A program made the position numbers and the translations under genes. Of a stretch of DNA of 64,000 nucleotides, positions 42,197 through 52,022 are shown piece by piece. How positions within the stretch are numbered: the stretch's first letter is position 1; every line of letters begins with the position of its first letter. The notes beneath the pieces were generated by a model. That model was not told the origin of the DNA. It did no database searches and was given only the letters and a program-made list of their open reading frames with translations. The stretch is from NORP23 sp050302475 (GTDB lineage: Bacteria > Pseudomonadota > Alphaproteobacteria > Rhodobacterales > Rhodobacteraceae), in the NCBI GenBank assembly GCA_050302475.1, contig JBNLBF010000001.1:62001-126000 (forward strand), read 5' to 3'.

Positions 42197-44101
42197 ATGA
42201 TTCAGGAAAAGAGTGAAGCGAAAGTTCTGACACGCGACGAGGCTGAACAATCCGGCCCACATTTCTGGATCAACTGGCTGGGTGTGCTGGTGTTCGGGTT
42301 TGTGATCTTTGTGACGCTGGCCGCACATGCACAGGATACGATCCGCTCACACTATATTTCGCGTTATGGTGATCACAAATACGAAGCAGATTTCCCGCAT
42401 CTGGATTATGTTAATCCTGACGCACCCAAGGGCGGTGAGTTTTCCACCTGGACCATGGGCACGTTTGATTCCATGCATCCCTATATTGTGCTGGGCACGG
42501 CGGGGATCGGCGCATCGATCCAGTTTGAATCGCTTATGGTCGGCACTGCTGACGAGATTGACACGCTGTATGGGCTGCTCGCGTCCGAGCTGGAATATCC
42601 AACAGATTATAGCTGGGTGATCTTCTACATGCGTCCCGAAGCACGGTTTTCTGATGGCACGCCGGTGACCGCACATGATGTTGTCTTTTCACACAATATT
42701 CTGAAGGAAAAAGGTATTCCTTCGATCCAGACATTCTTTGCCGATACGTTTAAATCGGTCGAGGCATTGGATGATCACACGGTGAAATTCACCTTCTTCG
42801 GCCCGTCGGAAACCAATGATCTGGTGATGCAGGCAGCGTCCAGCACGGTTTTCTCCAAAGCGTGGTGGGAAGGGCGTGATTTCGCTGAACCGACATTGGA
42901 CGTTCCGGTTGGGTCCGGGGAGTATATCCTAGACGAGATGGATGTCGGGCGGACGATCACCTATCGGCTGCGCGACGATTATTGGGGCAAAGATCTGCCT
43001 ATCAATGTCGGTCAAAGCAATTTTGAAACCCTCCGGTACGAATATTACGCCGATACCACCGCAGCCTTTGAGGGTTTCAAAGCGGGGGAATATACGTTCC
43101 GGTCCGAAAACAACTCGCGTCAATGGGCGCAGGATTACAATTTCCCAGCATTTGAAAATGAGTGGGTTGAAAAGGCCGAATTGCCAGACGGAAATATCGG
43201 GTCGGCGCAGGGGTTCATCTTTAACCTGCAGAAATCCCCGATTGATGACCCGCTGGTGCGCGAAGCGATTGGCCTGATGTTCAATTTCGAATGGTCGAAC
43301 AAGACGTTGTTCTTCGGGCTCTACAAACGCGTTGACAGTTTCTTCGAAAATTCAAACCTCGAAGCCAAGGGAATGATCCCGGATGACGAGCGCGCCATTC
43401 TGGAACCCCTGGCGGAATATTTCCCCGAAAGCCTGTTCACAGAACCGGCTGTTTCCCCGCCGGTTTCCGGTGAAAACCAGATTGACAGGGCGCAGCTGCG
43501 TGCCGCGGGCGCATTGCTCGACGAAGCAGGTTGGACCGTGGGAGACGACGGTATTCGCCGCAATGCAGACGGCGAGGTTCTGGCGGTTGATATCCTTAAC
43601 TACTCGCCTTCGTTTGATCGTGTCATCAACCCGTTTGTTGAAAACCTGAAACGCGTCGGGATTGACGCAACACACACGCGCGTGGACACAACCACCTATA
43701 TCGAACGCCGCGACGAGGATGATTTCGATATGCTGATTTACACCTATGGCAACAGTTTCTCGCCGGGGCTCGGGTTGATGCAATGGTTCGGGTCGGAAAA
43801 TGCCGACGTGCCATCGCGCAATATGGCTGGTCTTAAAAATGAGGGTATCGACGCGCTTATTGATCTGGTGATTGCCGCCGAAAACCGTGACGAACTGGAA
43901 TTGCGCGCCCGGGCGCTGGACCGGGCTTTGCGCTCGCTCCATATGTGGGTGCCGCAATGGTATAAGGATGTCCACACGGTGGCCTTCTATAATTACCTGC
44001 GTCACCCTGACGAATTGCCGCCCTATTCGATGGGCGCGCCCAACTGGTGGTGGGCAGATCAGGCGGCTTACGAGGCCCTTGACGAGGCAGGAGCGTTCTA
44101 A
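42197..44101 (+). CDS. yejA: Peptide ABC transporter substrate-binding protein (YejA-like)
   Basis: A 634-residue binding protein of the oligopeptide family. About 25 charged residues precede a hydrophobic segment (FWINWLGVLVFGFVIFVTLAAHAQD), so it has an unusually long signal or signal-anchor region. The mature protein shows YGDHKYEADFPHLDYVNPDAPKGGEF, typical of YejA. In E. coli YejABEF takes up peptides such as microcin C. ATG 42197 follows GGAGGT. Confidence 0.9.
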   Translation: MIQEKSEAKVLTRDEAEQSGPHFWINWLGVLVFGFVIFVTLAAHAQDTIRSHYISRYGDHKYEADFPHLDYVNPDAPKGGEFSTWTMGTFDSMHPYIVLGTAGIGASIQFESLMVGTADEIDTLYGLLASELEYPTDYSWVIFYMRPEARFSDGTPVTAHDVVFSHNILKEKGIPSIQTFFADTFKSVEALDDHTVKFTFFGPSETNDLVMQAASSTVFSKAWWEGRDFAEPTLDVPVGSGEYILDEMDVGRTITYRLRDDYWGKDLPINVGQSNFETLRYEYYADTTAAFEGFKAGEYTFRSENNSRQWAQDYNFPAFENEWVEKAELPDGNIGSAQGFIFNLQKSPIDDPLVREAIGLMFNFEWSNKTLFFGLYKRVDSFFENSNLEAKGMIPDDERAILEPLAEYFPESLFTEPAVSPPVSGENQIDRAQLRAAGALLDEAGWTVGDDGIRRNADGEVLAVDILNYSPSFDRVINPFVENLKRVGIDATHTRVDTTTYIERRDEDDFDMLIYTYGNSFSPGLGLMQWFGSENADVPSRNMAGLKNEGIDALIDLVIAAENRDELELRARALDRALRSLHMWVPQWYKDVHTVAFYNYLRHPDELPPYSMGAPNWWWADQAAYEALDEAGAF

Positions 44102-44107
44102 CCCCAT

Positions 44108-45199
44108 ATGGGCGCCTATATCCTCAGACGACTGCTACTGATAATCCCGACATTGTTCGGGATTATGGTGATCAATTTTGTGCTGGTGCAGTTCCTGCCG
44201 GGTGGTCCCGTGGAACAGGCAATCGCGCGGATGGAGAATATGGGTTCCGCGTTCGATATGATCGGGACAAATAACACCGACGCCGGGATTCAGGTCGAAC
44301 GGGTGGGCGAGGATTCGATCTATAAAGGCGCGCGGGGTATGCGGGCCGATATTCTGGAAAAGCTGGAGGCTCAATACGGATTCGACAAGCCGCCGCTGGA
44401 ACGTTTCCTGAAGATGATGAAAAGCTACATCATTTTTGATTTTGGCGAGTCCCACAAAACCGGCAAACCCGTGGTAGACGAGATCGTTGAACGCCTGCCT
44501 GTTTCAATTTCACTCGGCCTGTGGGCGACGCTGATTTCCTACATGATCGCGATCCCGCTGGGTATTCGCAAGGCGGTGCGGGACGGGTCGAAATTCGACA
44601 CATGGACATCAGGCATACTGATCGCGACCTATGCGATTCCGGGTTTCCTGTTTGCGGTGATGTTGCTGGTGCTGTTTGCAGGCGGGTCCTATTGGAAAAT
44701 TTTCCCGAACCGGGGCCTGACGTCGCCCAATTTTGACGAACTGAGCCTGTTTGGCCAGATCATCGACTATTTCCACCATATCACTTTGCCCGTATTAGCG
44801 ATGACGATTGGTGGCTTTACCGGGCTAACCTTGCTGACCAAGAACAGTTTCCTTGACGAAATACGTAAGCAATATGTGATGACCGCGCGGGCCAAAGGCC
44901 TGACCGAGCGCCGTGTCCTCTATGGCCATGTTTTCCGCAATGCCATGCTGATCGTCATCGCCGGGTTCCCGGGATTGTTCATTGGTGTGTTCTTTGCCGG
45001 CAGCCTGTTCATCGAGACAATCTTTTCGCTCGACGGATTGGGACGGCTGGGATTTGAGCGCGTTGTGGATCGCGATTTTCCGGTGATTTTTGCGACGCTC
45101 TATTTCTTCACCCTGCTGGGTCTGGTTGTTAAACTGATTTCGGATCTGACCTATGTCTGGATCGACCCGCGGATTGATTTCGAGAGTCGCCAATCATGA
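44108..45199 (+). CDS. yejB: Peptide ABC transporter permease (YejB-like)
   Basis: A 363-residue inner-membrane permease of the DppB/OppB group. MGAYILRRLLLIIPTLFGIMVINFVLVQFLPGGPVEQ opens the protein, and the EAA loop is in KQYVMTARAKGLTERRVLYGHVFRNAMLIVIAG. It has the longer periplasmic loop typical of YejB. Its stop overlaps the yejE start (ATGA). Confidence 0.94.
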   Translation: MGAYILRRLLLIIPTLFGIMVINFVLVQFLPGGPVEQAIARMENMGSAFDMIGTNNTDAGIQVERVGEDSIYKGARGMRADILEKLEAQYGFDKPPLERFLKMMKSYIIFDFGESHKTGKPVVDEIVERLPVSISLGLWATLISYMIAIPLGIRKAVRDGSKFDTWTSGILIATYAIPGFLFAVMLLVLFAGGSYWKIFPNRGLTSPNFDELSLFGQIIDYFHHITLPVLAMTIGGFTGLTLLTKNSFLDEIRKQYVMTARAKGLTERRVLYGHVFRNAMLIVIAGFPGLFIGVFFAGSLFIETIFSLDGLGRLGFERVVDRDFPVIFATLYFFTLLGLVVKLISDLTYVWIDPRIDFESRQS

Positions 45200-46317
45200 C
45201 CCTGACCAGCCTACAAAAACGTCGACTGGCCAATTTCAGGGCCAACCGCCGGGCCTGGTGGAGTCTGTGGATTTTTAGCATTTTATTCGTGATGTCGCTT
45301 TGTTCGGAACTGATCGCGAATGACAAACCGCTGGCGGTGAAATCACAAGGAGAGTGGTCTTTCCCGTTCCTGTACTTTTATTCCGAAGCCCATTTTGGCG
45401 GCGATTTCCTGACCGAGGCGGACTACCAGAACCCAGAGGTTCTTTGTCTGATGATCACCAACGGCAATACAGATGCCTGTTTTGTCGGATCGGAAGCCGC
45501 GCAGGATGTGGCAGAGGACGCAAAAGATGGGGAGCTGGATGGCGAGACCATCACGCCAGGCCGTATCATCTGGGCACCGATCCCCTACAGCTTTAACACG
45601 GTGGATACATTCCACCCCGAAACGTTGCCCAGCCCGCCGGACCAATATCACTGGTTTGGCACGGATGACGAGGGGCGCGATGTTGTCGCACGTATCCTTT
45701 ACGGGTTCCGGATTTCGATCATGTTCGCGATTGTTGTGGCCGGGACCAGTACCATTCTGGGGATAATTGCCGGGGCGGCGCAGGGATTTTACGGTGGTGT
45801 TTTTGACCTGCTGTTCCAGCGATTCACCGAAATCTGGGGCTCGATGCCTAGCCTTTATATCATCATCATCCTGTCATCCATGTTCACGATGAACTTCTGG
45901 ATATTAACGCTGATCCTTGTGGCATTTGGCTGGAATGCGCTGGATGGGGTTGTTCGGGCCGAGTTCCTGCGAGCGCGAAACTTCGAATATGTGCAGGCGG
46001 CGCGGGCGCTGGGTGTTCGGGATCGGGTAATTATGTTCCGCCACGTTCTGCCCAACGCAATGGTGGCGACCGTTACCATGTTGCCCTTTATCGTCACCGG
46101 CGCGATTGGCGGTCTGGCTGGACTGGATTTTCTGGGCTACGGGCTGCCGGATTCCTACCCCTCGCTGGGGGAGCTGACCTTGCAGGCCAAGGCGAACCTG
46201 AATGCGCCATGGCTGGCCTTCGCGGCATTCTTCACCTTCACCATCATGCTGTCGCTGCTGGTCTTCATCTTCGAAGGCGTCCGAGACGCATTTGATCCGC
46301 GCAAGGTCTTCAAATGA
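45196..46317 (+). CDS. yejE: Peptide ABC transporter permease (YejE-like)
   Basis: A 373-residue permease of the DppC/OppC group with the YejE-type large first periplasmic loop (FLYFYSEAHFGGDFLTEADYQNPEV). The WFGTDDEGRDVVARILYG motif and EAA loop (FEYVQAARALGVRDRVIMFRHVLPNAM) are present. It pairs with YejB in the inner membrane. Its stop overlaps the yejF start. Confidence 0.94.
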   Translation: MTLTSLQKRRLANFRANRRAWWSLWIFSILFVMSLCSELIANDKPLAVKSQGEWSFPFLYFYSEAHFGGDFLTEADYQNPEVLCLMITNGNTDACFVGSEAAQDVAEDAKDGELDGETITPGRIIWAPIPYSFNTVDTFHPETLPSPPDQYHWFGTDDEGRDVVARILYGFRISIMFAIVVAGTSTILGIIAGAAQGFYGGVFDLLFQRFTEIWGSMPSLYIIIILSSMFTMNFWILTLILVAFGWNALDGVVRAEFLRARNFEYVQAARALGVRDRVIMFRHVLPNAMVATVTMLPFIVTGAIGGLAGLDFLGYGLPDSYPSLGELTLQAKANLNAPWLAFAAFFTFTIMLSLLVFIFEGVRDAFDPRKVFK

Positions 46318-47897
46318 GTGCGCTATTATCGGTGAAAGGACTGAGTGTCCGGTTCGGGGACAACCCTAATGTCGTCAGCGATGTCAGCTTCGAACTTGAT
46401 GCTGGTCAGACCGTCGCCATCGTCGGCGAAAGCGGATCGGGAAAATCTGTGACCGCGCTGTCGCTCGTCGATCTTCTACCCGAAAGCGCGCAGTCGTCCG
46501 GCAGCGTGAAATTCGATGGGCGCGAATTGATAGACGCTGACGAGGAGGCACTGCGCGGTGTACGGGGCAACGATATCAGCTATATTTTTCAGGAGCCGAT
46601 GACCTCTCTGAACCCGCTGCACACGATTGAAAAGCAGTTGACCGAGGCGATGCTGATCCATCAAGGCGTGTCAGGGACAAAGGCCCGCATGCGCATCCTA
46701 GAGTTGTTGGAAAAGGTTGGCATCCCGGACCCGGAAAGCCGCCTGCTATCCTATCCGCATCAGCTGTCCGGCGGACAACGGCAGCGTGTCATGATCGCGA
46801 TGGCGCTGGCGAATAATCCAAAGCTGCTGGTGGCGGATGAACCGACGACGGCGCTGGACGTCACCATTCAGGCGCAGATTCTGGAGCTGCTTGCCGACTT
46901 GAAGCGGGATACCGGTATGGGGATGCTGTTCATCACCCATGATCTGAATATCGTGCGCCGGATCGCCGATCATGTCTGCGTTATGCAAAATGGCGTGATG
47001 GTAGAGGCCGGTCCTACCGAGGAGATATTCGCCAATCCTCAGCATGAATATACAAAGATGCTTTTGGCAGCGGGCGCTCGTGGCACCCCTGCCCCTGTGC
47101 CCGACGATGCTACCGACGTCGTGACAACTCAGGATTTGCGTATCTGGTTTCCAATCCAGCGCGGGCTTCTGAAAATGACTGTGGGGCATATCAAGGCCGT
47201 TAATCAGGTTGATCTGTCAATCCGCGAAGGCGAGACGCTGGGGATCGTCGGCGAAAGCGGATCAGGTAAAACCACGGTGGCACTGGCAATCCTGCGGCTG
47301 ATCAAATCGACGGGATCGATTACTTTCGACGGGCGCGAATTACAGGGCCTGACCAACAAGCAAATGCGCCCCTTGCGCAAAGATGTGCAGATCGTGTTTC
47401 AGGACCCGTTTGGCTCGCTTTCGCCGCGCATGACGGTGGAAGAAATCATTGGCGAGGGCCTGACAATCCACGACATTCCCGGCGATCGCCGGACCCTGGT
47501 GCAGGAGATTATGGCGGAAGTCGGCCTCGATCCCGATTGGCTGGAACGGTATCCGCATGAATTCTCGGGCGGGCAGCGGCAGCGCATCGCGATTGCGCGT
47601 GCGATGATCCTGCGCCCGAAACTGGTGGTGCTGGACGAGCCGACCTCGGCATTGGATATGACGGTGCAGACGCAAATCGTTGATTTGTTGCGCGGGTTAC
47701 AGAAAAAACATCGGCTGTCTTATCTGTTCATCAGCCACGACCTGCGCGTGGTGCGGGCATTGTCGCACAAGGTGATGGTGATGAAGGCAGGTGATATTGT
47801 CGAAGCCGGGACAAGTGATGCGGTCTTTGACAATCCGCAGACGGAATATACCAAAGCCCTGATGGCGGCGGCGTTTGAGGGCGCCACCCATGGCTGA
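46314..47897 (+). CDS. yejF: Peptide ABC transporter, duplicated ATPase (YejF-like)
   Basis: A 527-residue fusion of two ATPase domains. Walker A appears twice (GESGSGKSVTAL near residue 41 and GESGSGKTTVAL near 315), as do the LSGGQRQR/FSGGQRQR signatures and DEPTTALD/DEPTSALD Walker B regions. It powers YejABE. Its end overlaps the start of the acetyltransferase gene by 8 bases. Confidence 0.94.
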   Translation: MSALLSVKGLSVRFGDNPNVVSDVSFELDAGQTVAIVGESGSGKSVTALSLVDLLPESAQSSGSVKFDGRELIDADEEALRGVRGNDISYIFQEPMTSLNPLHTIEKQLTEAMLIHQGVSGTKARMRILELLEKVGIPDPESRLLSYPHQLSGGQRQRVMIAMALANNPKLLVADEPTTALDVTIQAQILELLADLKRDTGMGMLFITHDLNIVRRIADHVCVMQNGVMVEAGPTEEIFANPQHEYTKMLLAAGARGTPAPVPDDATDVVTTQDLRIWFPIQRGLLKMTVGHIKAVNQVDLSIREGETLGIVGESGSGKTTVALAILRLIKSTGSITFDGRELQGLTNKQMRPLRKDVQIVFQDPFGSLSPRMTVEEIIGEGLTIHDIPGDRRTLVQEIMAEVGLDPDWLERYPHEFSGGQRQRIAIARAMILRPKLVVLDEPTSALDMTVQTQIVDLLRGLQKKHRLSYLFISHDLRVVRALSHKVMVMKAGDIVEAGTSDAVFDNPQTEYTKALMAAAFEGATHG

Positions 47898-48366
47898 CAT
47901 TCGGGCAGCAATTCCCGAAGACGCAAACCAGATCGCGGCTTTCTGGAATCCTGTCATTCGCGACACCACAATTACCTTTTCCTCTGAAGAGAAGACGCCG
48001 CAAATGATCACGGAGATGATCACCTCCCGTCCCTTTTTCGTCGCTTGTGACAGGGATCAGGTTATCGGGTTCGCCACCTATGGGCAGTTTCGGGGCGGTA
48101 ATGGCTATCGCAAAGCCATGGAGCACACGATCATTCTGTCGGACATCGCCAAGGGGCGCGGGATCGGACGAGCCCTGATGGCTTCGATCGAACAGGACGC
48201 CCGCGACAAGGGGTTTCACATTATGGTGGCCGCTGTCGCCGGGGAAAACACAGCCGGAATCGCCTTTCACGAGGCCTGCGGATACATCGAAACCGGACGC
48301 ATGCCCGAGGCCGGGTACAAGTTCGATCGTTACCTCGAATTGGTTCTTCTTCAAAAAATCTTGTGA
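47890..48366 (+). CDS. GNAT N-acetyltransferase (phosphinothricin acetyltransferase-like)
   Basis: A 158-residue GNAT protein. DIRAAIPEDANQIAAFWNPVIRDTTITF opens it like phosphinothricin/methionine sulfone acetyltransferases, and the acetyl-CoA loop is in LSDIAKGRGIGRALMASIE. Its substrate cannot be told from sequence. ATG 47890 lies inside the end of yejF, so its translation is tied to the importer. Confidence 0.86.
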   Translation: MADIRAAIPEDANQIAAFWNPVIRDTTITFSSEEKTPQMITEMITSRPFFVACDRDQVIGFATYGQFRGGNGYRKAMEHTIILSDIAKGRGIGRALMASIEQDARDKGFHIMVAAVAGENTAGIAFHEACGYIETGRMPEAGYKFDRYLELVLLQKIL

Positions 48367-48416
48367 GCGACCCTTTGACTAGTGTCAGTCGCCACCCTAT
48401 TTGCTAAACTGTTTTT

Positions 48417-49103
48417 ATGTCGATCTGGACCCGCATATCCGAAGCCTTGTCCGCCCTTGCAAAAGGGGAAGGGCTGTCTGCGGTGTTTGAGAACCTGACC
48501 CGTCCGCCGGAAAGGTCGGTTGCCTTCACCATCGCTGTAATCGCGCTCGGGGCTAAAATGGCCAAGGCCGATGGGCAGGTGACACGCGACGAGGTCGTCG
48601 CGTTTCGCCAGATTTTCCACGTTAATCCGGAAGATGAAGAGCAAGCGGCGAAGGTGTTTAACCTCGCCCGGCAGGATGTTGCGGGCTATCGCAGTTACGC
48701 GGAAAAGATCGCGCGGATGTTCAAAGATGACAAAGCGATCCTTCAGGATTTGGTGGAGGGGCTGTTCCATATCTCTATGGCGGATGGTCTTTACCACCCG
48801 AAAGAGGATGAATTTATCGCTGAGGTTGCCCGAATTTTTGGCCTGCCGGATCAGCTCTTCACCTGCCTGCGCTCGCGCTATGTGCCGGGCGCTGAGCCTG
48901 ATCCCTATTCGGTGCTGAATGTCAGCCACGACGCCAACCTGATCGACATCCGCAAAGCGTGGAAAAGGATGGTACGGGAGGAACACCCCGATAACCTTCA
49001 CGCCCGCGGTCTGCCGGAGGAGGCGATTGCCCTCGCCAACACTCGGTTGCGCACGATCAACAACGCCTGGGAAGAAATCCAGAAAATGCACGAAGCCGCC
49101 TGA
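48417..49103 (+). CDS. TerB-like/J-domain protein (DjlA-like)
   Basis: A 228-residue protein with an N-terminal TerB-like helical domain (AFTIAVIALGAKMAKADGQVTRDEVVAFRQIF, ADGLYHPKEDEFIAEVARIFGL) and a C-terminal J domain (DPYSVLNVSHDANLIDIRKAWKRMVREEHPDN) with the HPD triad that stimulates DnaK. No membrane helix is obvious, unlike E. coli DjlA. Its stop overlaps the start of the next gene (TGATG). Confidence 0.88.
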   Translation: MSIWTRISEALSALAKGEGLSAVFENLTRPPERSVAFTIAVIALGAKMAKADGQVTRDEVVAFRQIFHVNPEDEEQAAKVFNLARQDVAGYRSYAEKIARMFKDDKAILQDLVEGLFHISMADGLYHPKEDEFIAEVARIFGLPDQLFTCLRSRYVPGAEPDPYSVLNVSHDANLIDIRKAWKRMVREEHPDNLHARGLPEEAIALANTRLRTINNAWEEIQKMHEAA

Positions 49104-50140
49104 TGCGCGTCGCAACATATAACGTGGAATGGTTCGCGGATCTGTTCGACAAGAACGACCGGCTGTTGCTGGATAAGGAATGGTCGCGCCGATACAACGT
49201 CACCCGTCGCGAACAGGCGGAGGCAATTGCCGAGGTGATCCGCAATGTCGACCCGGACCTGATGCTGATTGTTGAGGCCCCGAATACCGGCAACTCCAAC
49301 GACACGATCCGGGCGCTGGAAGGGTTCGCGAAACATTTCGGCCTGCGCCAGTCATCGGCCCTGATGGGGTTTGTGAACGATACCCATCAGGAATTGGCGG
49401 TCATCTATGATCCGGATGTTGTCAGCGTCACCCACGATCCCGTCGGCGAGGTTGCGGATGGTAATGTCACTCCCTACGCCCCGCGCTTTGACAGCAATTT
49501 CCTTTACGATGTTGATGTTGACGGCAAACCGGAGCCGCACGTGTTTTCCAAACCCCCGATCGAATTGCTGGTGGAGAATCGCGCCTCGGGTGGGGTGTTC
49601 CGCCTGATCGGTGTGCACACCAAATCCAAGGGCCAGCATGGCGCGAAAAACCATCAGGAGGCTGTGCAGATCGTTGTCGAAGCCCGGCGCAAACAATTGG
49701 CACAATGTATCTGGATCCGTCGCCGGGTAGAGGGGCATCTGGATGCCGGTGATCCGCTGATTGTTCTGGGGGATTTCAACGATGGCCCGGCGGTAAACGG
49801 ATACGAAACCCTGTTCGGACGTTCCGGCGTGGAAATCGTGATGGGTGAGGATAGTGATCCGGCCCACAAGCTGGTCGAACCTCATGCCGCAATCATGCTT
49901 GATCCGCATATGGCCTGGGCGTTGTCGACCGCGCGGTTTTATTCCAAGGAATCCAACCGCTATCTGAACGCGCTGCTGGACTATGTGATGCTCTCGCCCG
50001 GACTGGCGGGAGCAACGGCACCGGAATGGCGTATCTGGCACCCGTTTGACGACCCGGATTGTTTCGAAGATCCGGTTATGCAGCACGCGCTGCTGACCGC
50101 GTCGGATCATTTCCCGGTCAGCGTCGATTTGACCTTTTAA
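49103..50140 (+). CDS. Endonuclease/exonuclease/phosphatase family protein
   Basis: A 345-residue EEP-fold metalloenzyme. Motifs are VATYNVEWFADLF (metal Asn), LIVEAPN with the metal glutamate, GVHTKSKG, VLGDFNDGP and TASDHFPVSV with the catalytic Asp-His. There is no signal peptide. The family includes nucleases and phospholipid phosphatases; the substrate is unknown. It is translationally coupled to the J-domain gene. Confidence 0.86.
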   Translation: MRVATYNVEWFADLFDKNDRLLLDKEWSRRYNVTRREQAEAIAEVIRNVDPDLMLIVEAPNTGNSNDTIRALEGFAKHFGLRQSSALMGFVNDTHQELAVIYDPDVVSVTHDPVGEVADGNVTPYAPRFDSNFLYDVDVDGKPEPHVFSKPPIELLVENRASGGVFRLIGVHTKSKGQHGAKNHQEAVQIVVEARRKQLAQCIWIRRRVEGHLDAGDPLIVLGDFNDGPAVNGYETLFGRSGVEIVMGEDSDPAHKLVEPHAAIMLDPHMAWALSTARFYSKESNRYLNALLDYVMLSPGLAGATAPEWRIWHPFDDPDCFEDPVMQHALLTASDHFPVSVDLTF

Positions 50141-50185
50141 CCGCCGCCCGGCGTCCCTAAGTTTTCCCTGAAAAGGAGATTTGAC

Positions 50186-52018
50186 ATGAAGCACCCGTTC
50201 CCTGCCCCCGACCTGTTCCGTGACGCGCGCGAGGCTGCCTCTGGCGGCAATATGGGTGATCTGCCGGAATGGAAGCTGGAGGATTTGTATCCTTCCGAGG
50301 ATGGGCCGGAGATCAAGCGCGATCTGGATTGGTTGGGTCAGGAGACCGCGGCGTTCGGCGCGGATTACACCGGCAAGCTGGCTGATCTGGATGCCGCCGG
50401 GATGCTGGACTGTGTGCATCGTTACGAGAAAATCCAGAACATCACCGGTCGGATCATGTCCTATGCCGGCCTGCGTTATTATCAGGCAACAACAGATGCG
50501 GAGCGCGGCAAGTTCATGTCCGACATGCAGGCGGCGATCACCGATATGTCGACACATCTGGTGTTCTTCTCACTGGAACTGAACCGGATCGAAGACGACG
50601 CATTGGACGCGCTGCTCGCGGCAAATGCTGACCTTGCCCGCTACAAACCGGTGTTCGACAGTGTTCGCAAAATGCGCCCCTATCAGCTCTCGGATGAACT
50701 GGAAAAATTCCTGCATGATCGGTCGGTCGTTGGTCGGGCTGCATGGAACCGCTTATTTGATGAAACCATGGCCGGGTTGGATTTTGACGTGGATGGCGAG
50801 ATGTTGAACCTCGAAGCTACGCTGAACCTGCTGACAGACAATGATCGCAGCAAACGCGAGGTTGCGGCGAAGGCACTGTCGGCGGTGTTCATGGCAAAGC
50901 TGCCCTTATTCGCTCGGATCACCAACACGCTGATCAAGGAAAAGGAAATCGTCGATAAATGGCGCAAGATGCCGACGCCGCAGACCTCGCGTCACTTGTC
51001 CAATGATGTTGAGCCGGAGGTGGTGGAGGCGCTGAGGAATGCGGTTGTGAACGCCTATCCAAAGCTGTCGCACCGCTATTATGCGCTGAAGGCGAAGTGG
51101 TTGGGGCTGGACAAGCTGGAAGTCTGGGATCGGAACGCACCGCTGCCCGGTGAAGATGATCTGGTCATCCCTTGGGATCAGGCCAAAGCGACCGTGCTGG
51201 AAGCCTATGGCGAGTTCGACCCGCGTATGGCCGACATTGCCAAACCGTTCTTTGACAAAGGTTGGATCGATGCTCCGGTGAAGGCAGGCAAATCGCCCGG
51301 GGCGTTTGCCCATCCGACGGTCACCAATGTGCATCCCTACATTCTGCTGAATTACCTTGGCAAACAGCGGGACGTGATGACGCTGGCGCATGAATTGGGC
51401 CATGGTGTGCATCAGGTACTGGCCGCCGATCAGGGTGAATTGCTGGCCGATACACCGCTGACACTTGCCGAAACCGCGTCCGTCTTTGGCGAGATGCTGA
51501 CCTTCCGCAAACTGCTGGAAAATGCACCGGACGCAAAAGCGCGCAAACGGCTGTTAGCCTCCAAGGTGGAGGACATGATCAACACGGTTGTCCGTCAGAT
51601 TGCATTCTACGATTTCGAATGCCGTGTCCATGCCGCCCGCGCCGACGGAGAATTGACCCCCGATCAGATCAACGCGATTTGGATGGAGGTCACGCATGAA
51701 TCCCTCGGCCCCGTGTTCAATATCATGGATGGGTATGAAAGTTTCTGGACCTATATCCCGCACTTCATCCACTCGCCTTTCTACGTCTACGCTTATGCGT
51801 TTGGCGACGGACTGGTGAATGCGCTGTATGCGGTTTACGAGGAAGGAGATACAGGTTTTCAGGAGAAATATTTCGACATGCTGAAGGCTGGTGGGTCGAA
51901 GCACCACAAGGAACTGCTGTCGCCCTTCGGTCTGGACGCCAGTGATCCGAAATTCTGGGACAAGGGCCTGTCGCTGATCGCCAGCATGATCGATGAGCTG
52001 GAGGCAATGGAGGGGTAA
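50186..52018 (+). CDS. pepF: Oligoendopeptidase F (M3 metallopeptidase)
   Basis: A 610-residue M3-family peptidase. The zinc motif HELGHGVHQ is near residue 397, the third ligand region is LAETASVFGEML, and the C-terminal substrate-binding part includes WTYIPHFIHSPFYVYAYAFGDGL. It cuts peptides of about 7-17 residues in the cytoplasm. AAAAGGAG precedes the ATG. It lies near two peptide importers, which would supply its substrates. Confidence 0.94.
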   Translation: MKHPFPAPDLFRDAREAASGGNMGDLPEWKLEDLYPSEDGPEIKRDLDWLGQETAAFGADYTGKLADLDAAGMLDCVHRYEKIQNITGRIMSYAGLRYYQATTDAERGKFMSDMQAAITDMSTHLVFFSLELNRIEDDALDALLAANADLARYKPVFDSVRKMRPYQLSDELEKFLHDRSVVGRAAWNRLFDETMAGLDFDVDGEMLNLEATLNLLTDNDRSKREVAAKALSAVFMAKLPLFARITNTLIKEKEIVDKWRKMPTPQTSRHLSNDVEPEVVEALRNAVVNAYPKLSHRYYALKAKWLGLDKLEVWDRNAPLPGEDDLVIPWDQAKATVLEAYGEFDPRMADIAKPFFDKGWIDAPVKAGKSPGAFAHPTVTNVHPYILLNYLGKQRDVMTLAHELGHGVHQVLAADQGELLADTPLTLAETASVFGEMLTFRKLLENAPDAKARKRLLASKVEDMINTVVRQIAFYDFECRVHAARADGELTPDQINAIWMEVTHESLGPVFNIMDGYESFWTYIPHFIHSPFYVYAYAFGDGLVNALYAVYEEGDTGFQEKYFDMLKAGGSKHHKELLSPFGLDASDPKFWDKGLSLIASMIDELEAMEG

Positions 52019-52022
52019 GAAA

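Noticed and set aside
49352..50557. Open frame of 401 codons on the minus strand
   Set aside because: It spans two well-supported plus-strand genes (EEP-family and pepF) in antisense and shows no domain.
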